From contig DASVQI010000009.1 in NCBI GenBank assembly GCA_036389255.1, positions 13,664 through 77,663 on the forward strand: a stretch of 64,000 bases of DNA, given 5' to 3'. Position 1 is the stretch's first letter. Every line of letters begins with the position of its first letter. Positions 57,848 to 64,000 of this stretch are shown here, in pieces. Position numbers and translations under genes: made by a program. This DNA is from JACVRN01 sp036389255. Lineage in GTDB: Bacteria; Acidobacteriota; Blastocatellia; Pyrinomonadales; Pyrinomonadaceae. A model generated the notes under the pieces. The model was given only the letters and a program-made list of their open reading frames with translations. It did no database searches and had not been told where the DNA came from.

Positions 57848-58576
57848 TTAGACTTTTCCAGCAGAGGAAGTACGTCCTTCTACGTCTTGTCGGACCTCTT
57901 CTTTCATAGCATCAATCAATTTCTTTAATTCCTCCGAGCCTCGAATAAGGTCGAAGGTATCTTTAATTAATGATTTAAATGAATCCGTATCAGGCGCGCC
58001 GTTACTGCTTTTGAAGGATTCATGCAAGCTCGCTATGTTAAGGATGATCTTGCCTTGCTTCTGAGTTACGGCTCTAAATAGAGGCTGAACGTCAGGAGAT
58101 TTGAAGTAGATTTGAAGCTTTTGATCTACAGTCGCAATTGTCGTATTCCATTGCCGCCTTGCATCCTGAAACTTTCTTTCGAGTTCCCCCATATCGCTCA
58201 GTGACCTTTTTTCAGGAGGTCTCAAAAAGAACCCCAACAATTCAATAATGGTGGAATTATTGTCCCCGACAGCTTTGATAATCTCATCCATCATCTCGTA
58301 CTTTTGTTCGACTCCTTTTATCTGAACAAGACGAGATTGCTGTCTGTCCCATTCTCTGCTTTGCCATGCTGTGGCTATCCAATTCGTTAAAATAAAAGTC
58401 ACCAGCAGTAGGATAATGGGATGCTTGATAGCATCAAAGAGGGAGATTTTCCAATCATTTTTTTGAAGCTCATTGATAATCTCTTTCTTGAGAGTCTGTC
58501 GATTGAGGTCAGCCAGCACCTCTTTTTTCAGAGCATCCTTCTCCGACAGCTCCGGCTTAACTTTGCTTTGACTCAT
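57848..58576 (-). CDS. One-TM coiled-coil protein of unknown function
   Basis: I start at ATG 58576 (GGAAATATA upstream; GGA 8 nt away), giving 242 residues. A charged helical cytoplasmic segment (SEKDALKKEVLADLNRQTLK) leads to one TM helix at about residues 50-70 (IKHPIILLLVTFILTNWIAT). The remaining 170 residues are helical and highly charged, with LERKFQDARRQWNTTIATVD and a C-terminal SEELKKLIDAMKEEVRQDVE. No enzyme motif was found. The shape fits a membrane-tethered adaptor or sensor. It lies 226 nt upstream of the kinase-macro gene on the same strand, and is AT-rich compared with the core, consistent with acquired DNA. Confidence 0.65.
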   Translation of the reverse strand: MSQSKVKPELSEKDALKKEVLADLNRQTLKKEIINELQKNDWKISLFDAIKHPIILLLVTFILTNWIATAWQSREWDRQQSRLVQIKGVEQKYEMMDEIIKAVGDNNSTIIELLGFFLRPPEKRSLSDMGELERKFQDARRQWNTTIATVDQKLQIYFKSPDVQPLFRAVTQKQGKIILNIASLHESFKSSNGAPDTDSFKSLIKDTFDLIRGSEELKKLIDAMKEEVRQDVEGRTSSAGKV

Positions 58577-59451
58577 TATATTTCCTTCCTTCAATTAAGT
58601 AGCTGTCACTAAAGAGATGAAATACAGACATCGGAATTTAACTGTGAATCGTAGAGGAGTAATATGAGTGGATAATATTATTTCTCTTGTAAGCCGGAAC
58701 AGCCCGTGAAACGAAGGGTACAATATTCTTTCTAACCAATGAGTGTCAATACATTTCCCGCCAGCAGATTACTGTCGAAAAATTTACGCCATCCAACCCG
58801 CCAGAACATCTTACGCGATAGCGATAGACACCCGCCCCGTACGGACTACACACACTCTTGGGGTCTGAGCAAAGTTCTTCTGTTCATTGCCTCTGTCACC
58901 CAGAAAAAGTTTTTGCAGGTCGCATCGCCTTCACCTGACTTTAGTCTCTTAATCGTGCCCGGGACTCTTGAGTGATAAGGCGGCGACGGCTATTGACATT
59001 TAACATTTATAGGCATAATTTATGCAGGCTTGAAAGTTTGATTGAACCGTTGCTGGGGCGCCGCCTTTCGCGCTCTCGTCATCTCTAGAGCCTGCAAAGA
59101 GTCGCTCTTCTTTTAGAATCTCACGGCGAGGTTTTCTTAAAAAGAGAATCCGAATACAACTACGAGCATTCTCGGGCAGCGAAATACTGAATCTTAAAGA
59201 TGGCTCCAATCTGGGATGCCATCTGCGCAAGCGCATTCTGATTTCCGTCTCAATGCCGCGCCTTCTTTAAAATGCTCATACCGGCATTGTGAGTCGACCG
59301 GCCGCAAATGCTTCCAGTAGCCGGTGTGCTGTTTATCATTACCAGCAACTCACGGTCGGTACGTTCGGTCTCAAGCACTGATACTCGCATCAGTTGGCTA
59401 GTTCTTAACCCACGATGGAAAGACCTGCTTCTCAAGTATAGGCAAGCCCCA
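58577..59451. other. 875-bp divergent intergenic region
   Basis: It separates the minus-strand kinase/coiled-coil pair from the plus-strand membrane/SIR2 pair. It holds one good plus-strand promoter (58993-59021). Frames at 58739-58975 (+) and 59000-59236 (-) have no Shine-Dalgarno and unlikely composition. The length is large for a simple divergent promoter, so a regulatory region or small RNA is possible, but I see no strong hairpin. Confidence 0.5.
58993..59021 (+). promoter_or_regulatory. Sigma-70 promoter driving the membrane/SIR2 pair
   Basis: TTGACA (58993-58998), 17-nt spacer, TAATTT (59016-59021). It faces the polytopic membrane protein whose start is at 59452, leaving a 430-nt leader, which is unusually long. 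Confidence 0.6.
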
Positions 59452-60888
59452 ATGGCAAACAACAATCAGAATAACAAAATCAATTTACTCTTTCTTCTGG
59501 CTGTAGCTAACTTGCTCGCAGCCTTTGGCGGCGGCTCTGTATTGCAGAGGGCGCTGGCAGAGGTGTCTGGAGAGAGAGGAAGCTTCCCCGAAAGGTTCGA
59601 TGAGCCGCTCGTCGCATTAATGATAGGCACCGCCATCGGGCTGTTGTTAATAGTATTGATGAAGAAGGTCAGGGTTAAATGGTTGCCCAAATCACGTAAA
59701 GTCGGTAGTTATTTTTCCTTCGCCGGGGGCTTGTTCTCCATAGCCTTGGCTGTCGTATTTAATCTTCACAAGGGCCATCCCCAAGACAAGGTTGACGGGC
59801 ATTATTACCTCTTTTACGCTCTGCTAAGTATTCTCTTCAGTTTATTGTTTATTCCTCGGGTCTTACGTTCAGATATAGCTGCCGGTGACAAACAAAAAAT
59901 CGGCTGGGTTGAGTTCTGTTATTCCACTGGCATGGTCTTAGGGCTTCTGGCATGGACAAGTCTGGTTGATGAAAGGGCCCAGCCGGAATTTGAAATGGTT
60001 TTATATTATAATGTCGGCTTTCAAGTTCTCGCCGGTATCCTTGACTTTACCTCGAGCCACCTCACTTTTGCAGATGTCGCCCGCCCCTCTTCGTCTTCAA
60101 ATATTCAACGCCCTCTAGCTTTTAACTGGGATCTGTATATCAAGGTCACCATAGCCGTGATCGCATTAACGATTAGCATCCAAGTAGTCACCATTGAATT
60201 CCGCTCAGCATTTAAAGGGCTATGGCAACCGAATATTATACTTGCGACTTTTTATTTCGGGGCGGCAATCGCAGCATTAATGTTTAGTATGGTTAAGACT
60301 AAAGTCGAGTTGCCACATTCCTCACCAAAGGCTGTTAGTGGAATACTCGCCGTCGATATATTTAATAAAACAAGGCGTATTCCTTTCATTTTACTTTCAC
60401 TTCTGACAGCCTTGCCTTTATTACTTGTCATTACTCTCAACTGGAACCGTTGCCCCGCCCAGTTGCCGTGCTCCCTGAAGGACACTCAGGATAAATTAAT
60501 GTTCGCCGTGTTCGTGCTATTTATAACACTGTCTGCATTTCTCTTCGAATGGATTGTCCTTGCACTGTTCAACTTCATCGGACTCAAGGCAAAGGAAAAG
60601 AACAGGGAAGGGTTGGTGGCCATAACTTTCGGCTCTATGGGTATCGGGGCTGCCATCAGTATTTTTTGTCTTAAAGTGGCACAAGGGGTCTTAACAAACT
60701 CCTTAACAAGACACCTGTGCTGGGTGTTGATACTGATGGCGGGTATCATCATTGCCAATTTAGCCATCGGCTCAACCATCAGGAGTGTGAGGTTCATTCC
60801 TACCCTACGGTTTGATTTCGTGAAATTAATAATGAACACTTTTAAAGTTTCAACCAGACGTCGAGCGAATAATTATGAACGGCGATAG
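59452..60888 (+). CDS. Polytopic membrane protein coupled to SIR2-TPR gene
   Basis: I start at ATG 59452 (MANNNQNNKINLLFLLAVAN), giving 478 residues; the in-frame sequence upstream lacks membrane character and a Shine-Dalgarno. About ten TM helices are visible, for example LLFLLAVANLLAAFGGG, VALMIGTAIGLLLIVLM, AGGLFSIALAVVFNL, YYLFYALLSILFSLLFI, VTIAVIALTISIQVV, FILLSLLTALPLLLVITL, LMFAVFVLFITLSAFLFEWI and HLCWVLILMAGIIIANLAI. Loops are short, with a cysteine pair in NRCPAQLPCS. No transporter or enzyme signature is recognised. It overlaps the SIR2-TPR start by 14 nt, so the two are translationally coupled and probably work together, perhaps as a membrane effector or sensor for the SIR2 enzyme. 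Confidence 0.75.
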   Translation: MANNNQNNKINLLFLLAVANLLAAFGGGSVLQRALAEVSGERGSFPERFDEPLVALMIGTAIGLLLIVLMKKVRVKWLPKSRKVGSYFSFAGGLFSIALAVVFNLHKGHPQDKVDGHYYLFYALLSILFSLLFIPRVLRSDIAAGDKQKIGWVEFCYSTGMVLGLLAWTSLVDERAQPEFEMVLYYNVGFQVLAGILDFTSSHLTFADVARPSSSSNIQRPLAFNWDLYIKVTIAVIALTISIQVVTIEFRSAFKGLWQPNIILATFYFGAAIAALMFSMVKTKVELPHSSPKAVSGILAVDIFNKTRRIPFILLSLLTALPLLLVITLNWNRCPAQLPCSLKDTQDKLMFAVFVLFITLSAFLFEWIVLALFNFIGLKAKEKNREGLVAITFGSMGIGAAISIFCLKVAQGVLTNSLTRHLCWVLILMAGIIIANLAIGSTIRSVRFIPTLRFDFVKLIMNTFKVSTRRRANNYERR

Positions 60889-62836
60889 AGAAGTCGCAGA
60901 TATAGCGGAGAAGTTACGGGCCGAGAAGAGGTGGGGGAAAGGATGTACCTTGCTGATAGGTGCTGGCTGTTCGCACGCAGGCGGTATCCCTCTGGCTTCC
61001 GAGTTTATCAAGATAATTGAAGAACTTTTCCCGGAAACCTACCGGAAGGCCAAGGAAGAGGAGATTAAAGGTCTCGTTGAGCGCGGCGCTGAGGTTGATG
61101 AGGAATCTTTTGTCCCTTCCTATCCGAACTGCATGGGCCAGTTAGCCCCGGCCTTAAGGCGACAGATTTTCGTTGATTACGTCAATAAAGCGAAGATCAA
61201 TTGGGCACACATCTGCATTGCGAGTTTGATTAAGGCGGGCTACGTGGATCGGGTTCTAACCACTAATTTCGACTCGCTCATCGTGCAAGCCTGTGCCCTG
61301 TTAGGCGAATACCCCGCTGTTTATGACTTCGCAGCATCGCAGACCTTAGTACCGCAACATATACCGGCCAAGTCCATTTTCCATTTGCACGGGCAGCAGA
61401 CGGGCTTCGTGCAATTTATTACCGAGGAAGATTTTACTGAGCACTTTACGCTCTTAGGGCCTCTGATGCAGGCATCAAGAGGGCGTATCTGGATAGTAGT
61501 CGGCTATAGCGGGCAGAACGACCCCGTCTTTGAACACATCGCGAAATTCAATCAGCTTGAAAACGACCTGTACTGGGTAGGATATATGGATAACGCCCCC
61601 CCAGAACATATTAAAGAGCGGTTGCTCAACAAAAGGAATGCTAATTACATCAAAGGCTTCGATGCGGACTCGTTCTTTGAACTGCTGGCGACTAAACTCG
61701 GTCTCTTCCCTCCAGACCTTGTTTCACGCCCCTTCAGCTATCTGGAAAAGGCTCTCGAATTTCTAGTGCCCAAAGAGCATCTGGTCAGGGAAACGCGTCA
61801 AAAGATTAAGCTCGCCATCGGACAATTTGAAAGGCCAGATTCTATCGCCATCATCACCGGAAATTTTGTCCGCAATCTTCCTTCGGATGCGACACAACAA
61901 CAGATATTTGACGATCTGCAAAACTTGATCGCACACGAATTGCACAACCAAGGAGCCCAGTCGGCCCGTTCGGAACGATTAGCATGGGCATATTTAGCTC
62001 TCGGCAACCTGCTCTCAAGTCGAGCCGCCATGAAAGGCAACGCAGAGGCTGATATCTTATTCGCTCAGGCAGCAGAGAGGTATAAAACTGCGCTTGAGCA
62101 TAAGCCCAACTACTATGAGGCGCTCAACAACTGGGGTGTTTCTCTCTATAATCAAGCGAAGACCAAGACAGACGAGGAAGCCATTCAATTCTTCAATCAA
62201 GCGATAAATAAGTTCCAACAGGCGCTTGAGCACAAGCCCGACTACTGCGAGGCACTCAATAACTGGGGGGCATCACTCTATGCACAGGCTTTGAATATAA
62301 AGGGCGATGAGGCGACAGACCTTATTCATAAGGCGATTGATAACTTCGAAGCGGCGTTGAAGATTGAAGATAATCTCTATCAGTCATACAACAACTTAGG
62401 CAACGCGATACTGTATCAGCTCAAGTTCAAGTCTGACATTGAGGCCGATATCTTATTTAAAAGGGCGAGAGTGAATTTTGAGAAGGCGCTCTTTATCAAA
62501 TCGGAACAACTGCAAGTACTCAACAACTGGGGCATGGCTCTGTTAGAGAGACATAGAAGTAAGCAGAACGATGAAAAAGAACTGGATGAACTTGGCGATG
62601 AAATAGTTAAAATATCGGGACAAGCCGAGAGAGTGAAACCCGGAGGTGGCTACTATCTGTCGGCCTGCTTGAACGCTTTAATTGGCGACGAATTCGGCTG
62701 TAGATTCGCGCTCATGAAAGCGAACAAATTTAATACTCTGCCTAGCCGCGAATATCTTCTTAACGATCCTAATCTTGAGGGCGTCCGCGATTCGGAATGG
62801 TTCCCTGTCCTCATTAGTGAAGTTTTTAAAGACTAG
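60875..62836 (+). CDS. SIR2-like NAD-binding protein with TPR repeats
   Basis: The 653-residue protein has a SIR2-family domain in its first 290 residues. Visible are the NAD-binding GAGCSHAGGIP (29-39), TTNFDSLI (129 onwards) and IFHLHGQ with a candidate catalytic His at 170 or 172, then VVGYSGQNDPVFEHI. In defence-type SIR2 proteins this fold cleaves NAD+ to cause abortive infection, while in others it removes acyl groups; the divergent motifs favour the defence/NADase-like group, but this is inference. A helical segment (residues 290-390) links to TPRs: YKTALEHKPNYYEALNNWGV, FQQALEHKPDYCEALNNWGA, FEAALKIEDNLYQSYNNLGN and FEKALFIKSEQLQVLNNWGM. TPRs could sense a partner or an invader component. 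The start overlaps the membrane protein stop by 14 nt. Confidence 0.85.
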   Translation: MNGDREVADIAEKLRAEKRWGKGCTLLIGAGCSHAGGIPLASEFIKIIEELFPETYRKAKEEEIKGLVERGAEVDEESFVPSYPNCMGQLAPALRRQIFVDYVNKAKINWAHICIASLIKAGYVDRVLTTNFDSLIVQACALLGEYPAVYDFAASQTLVPQHIPAKSIFHLHGQQTGFVQFITEEDFTEHFTLLGPLMQASRGRIWIVVGYSGQNDPVFEHIAKFNQLENDLYWVGYMDNAPPEHIKERLLNKRNANYIKGFDADSFFELLATKLGLFPPDLVSRPFSYLEKALEFLVPKEHLVRETRQKIKLAIGQFERPDSIAIITGNFVRNLPSDATQQQIFDDLQNLIAHELHNQGAQSARSERLAWAYLALGNLLSSRAAMKGNAEADILFAQAAERYKTALEHKPNYYEALNNWGVSLYNQAKTKTDEEAIQFFNQAINKFQQALEHKPDYCEALNNWGASLYAQALNIKGDEATDLIHKAIDNFEAALKIEDNLYQSYNNLGNAILYQLKFKSDIEADILFKRARVNFEKALFIKSEQLQVLNNWGMALLERHRSKQNDEKELDELGDEIVKISGQAERVKPGGGYYLSACLNALIGDEFGCRFALMKANKFNTLPSREYLLNDPNLEGVRDSEWFPVLISEVFKD

Positions 62837-63000
62837 AAAGAACAGCAATAAAGAGCAGCAATGCTGATTCTCTCTTAAAGACAGGAACTGTTCTTAAGCC
62901 ATCACCCCGACGCCAACAGGCCGACAAGTACCGCTTATGTTTGGGAGTCCGGGCATGCCCCTCCCACAGCAAACATCAGACGCAAGGCTTAAGTAAGCTC

Positions 63001-64000
63001 TTAATTGGAATTTGTTTCGCTTAAATAGGCGACGAAGACCGCGTATTCTCTAACCACATCATTAATTTCAAGCCGCTGGTGATAATTCTCATCGTATAGC
63101 ACCTTAAAGCGGCGCTTTTTGATGCCCTCAATTAATGATCTCATGTTGTATTTGATAATCGTGTACAGTGAAATTTCAGTTCCTTCAGGGATCCGCAACT
63201 TCTTACGGGGCATCTCTAAATCAAAATCGAGTCGGTAATAGAAACGATAAATGTGTCCTTCAATCCCATGCGAAGCGCAGTAAGGCTTCGGAACCACATC
63301 TGGAGTTCGTCTAAGTTTACATGCGCGCTTTTCGTCCAAGAACTCATCAGGTTCCTCATCAGGAATCGTAAATTCATTCCAGCTGTTTTGCGCCCATGGC
63401 GATTTGATGGAGCGTAGAATTTCTATGTTGTTCAAAAGGTGATGGGGAGTTTGCAGCAGAAATTCATCGAACGAGCGCGTGTATTTATCTGGCTCATACT
63501 GCCCATTAACCTTACGCACAACTGATACTCCTAACAGTATTGCTAAAGGTTTATTATTCGGGAACGCCTTGGAAATGGATGAAAAGATATAGTTCTCCCT
63601 ATCAGGGGCATCATTACCAAGGCAGTTGCCTAGATAAGTCGCAATCACCGAGCAAGACTGTGGCATGAACTCCTCTTCTCTTAGCAGAATGCCATCAAGC
63701 ACGAATTTCGCGCGCGCCTGAGCAATGGCTTTGTCGAGTTCAGAGAATACATCGCTTAAAACCCCGGCGCAGAGGAGTCGGCCTTCCTTCAACTCCTGAT
63801 CAAAAACTTCTCTAATCGTCTCAATATGTGCGACCAACAGCACGGGCGACAGATCAACAGCCAGATAATGTACCATGTAGCCGTCGGCCAAAATCCGGCG
63901 CAACAACTCTATCTCGCCCAGTCCTTCGCCCGTGGCCAACCCGACCACTCCGATGACTGAGGATGAAGAGTTGGCGACCAGATCATTGAGTTTGAGCCGT
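63001..64000 (-). CDS. EgtD-like SAM methyltransferase (5' end beyond window)
   Basis: The frame stays open to the right edge, so the N-terminus is missing and the GTG at 63948 is not the true start. The 332 visible residues have a glycine-rich SAM motif GVVGLATGEGLGEIELL, then YLAVDLSPVLLVAHIETI (acidic residue of motif II), and SVIATYLGNCLGN, which matches the FLGSTIGN-type motif of the histidine N-alpha-methyltransferase family (EgtD, PF10017). The C-terminal part (HGIEGHIYRFYYRLDFDLEM; EGTEISLYTIIKYNMRSLIE; HQRLEINDVVREYAVFVAYL) fits the substrate-domain end of that family. The substrate is not known, and the missing part may carry another domain. It converges with the SIR2-TPR gene. Confidence 0.7.
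   Translation of the reverse strand, partial: RLKLNDLVANSSSSVIGVVGLATGEGLGEIELLRRILADGYMVHYLAVDLSPVLLVAHIETIREVFDQELKEGRLLCAGVLSDVFSELDKAIAQARAKFVLDGILLREEEFMPQSCSVIATYLGNCLGNDAPDRENYIFSSISKAFPNNKPLAILLGVSVVRKVNGQYEPDKYTRSFDEFLLQTPHHLLNNIEILRSIKSPWAQNSWNEFTIPDEEPDEFLDEKRACKLRRTPDVVPKPYCASHGIEGHIYRFYYRLDFDLEMPRKKLRIPEGTEISLYTIIKYNMRSLIEGIKKRRFKVLYDENYHQRLEINDVVREYAVFVAYLSETNSN

Overview
The window looks like a chromosomal segment from a GC-rich Gram-negative bacterium, most plausibly an acidobacterium of the Blastocatellia/Pyrinomonas type. This is inferred from gene content: a secreted VWFA-related protein of the kind abundant in Acidobacteria, a DUF1501/DUF1800 secreted pair, several TPR proteins with signal peptides, and the outer-membrane lipoprotein enzyme Lnt. 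No 16S gene is present, so the assignment is an inference.

Region 1 (1-3.4 kb) is a small accessory patch around a tRNA-Glu(UUC) gene. It holds the edge of a TPR protein, the tRNA with promoter and terminator, one integron-type gene cassette (a glycolipid-binding-domain protein flanked by two attC-like sites, no integrase in view), a decayed 3' half of a second tRNA-Glu, and an unrecognised two-TM protein with a J-domain-like N-terminus.

Region 2 (3.7-46.4 kb) is ordinary chromosome. It includes envelope and housekeeping genes (lnt, prfB with its programmed +1 frameshift, ftsK, a 23S rRNA uracil methyltransferase, coaX, birA, queE-queC), metabolic genes (glycerate 2-kinase, cysteine-dioxygenase-like, acyl-CoA synthetase, modA), secreted peptidases and DUF proteins, and an ECF sigma/anti-sigma pair. 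The machinery for natural transformation and twitching is also here: comEA, comEC, and a pilB-X-pilT-Y-pilC operon in which X and Y are two related secreted proteins of unknown function. Nearly every intergenic gap here carries a long hairpin whose two arms match each other but not the arms at other loci.

Region 3 (46.4-64 kb) is an accessory island, more AT-rich to the eye. It opens just after pilC with what looks like a solitary IS21-family-like end and a perfect 40-bp palindrome. Next come a 5'-truncated helicase-nuclease relic, a cluster of inverted repeats around a small hydrophobic ORF, and a three-gene signalling operon (membrane histidine kinase, receiver/pseudo-kinase protein, sigma-54-type activator). 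Last is the most interesting part: a zinc-ribbon/Ser-Thr kinase/macro-domain fusion and a one-TM coiled-coil protein on one strand, divergent from a polytopic membrane protein translationally coupled to a SIR2-TPR protein. Kinase, ADP-ribose-binding (macro) and NAD-consuming (SIR2) modules next to membrane proteins make this a candidate undescribed conflict/defence or stress-signalling system. The window ends inside an EgtD-like methyltransferase gene.
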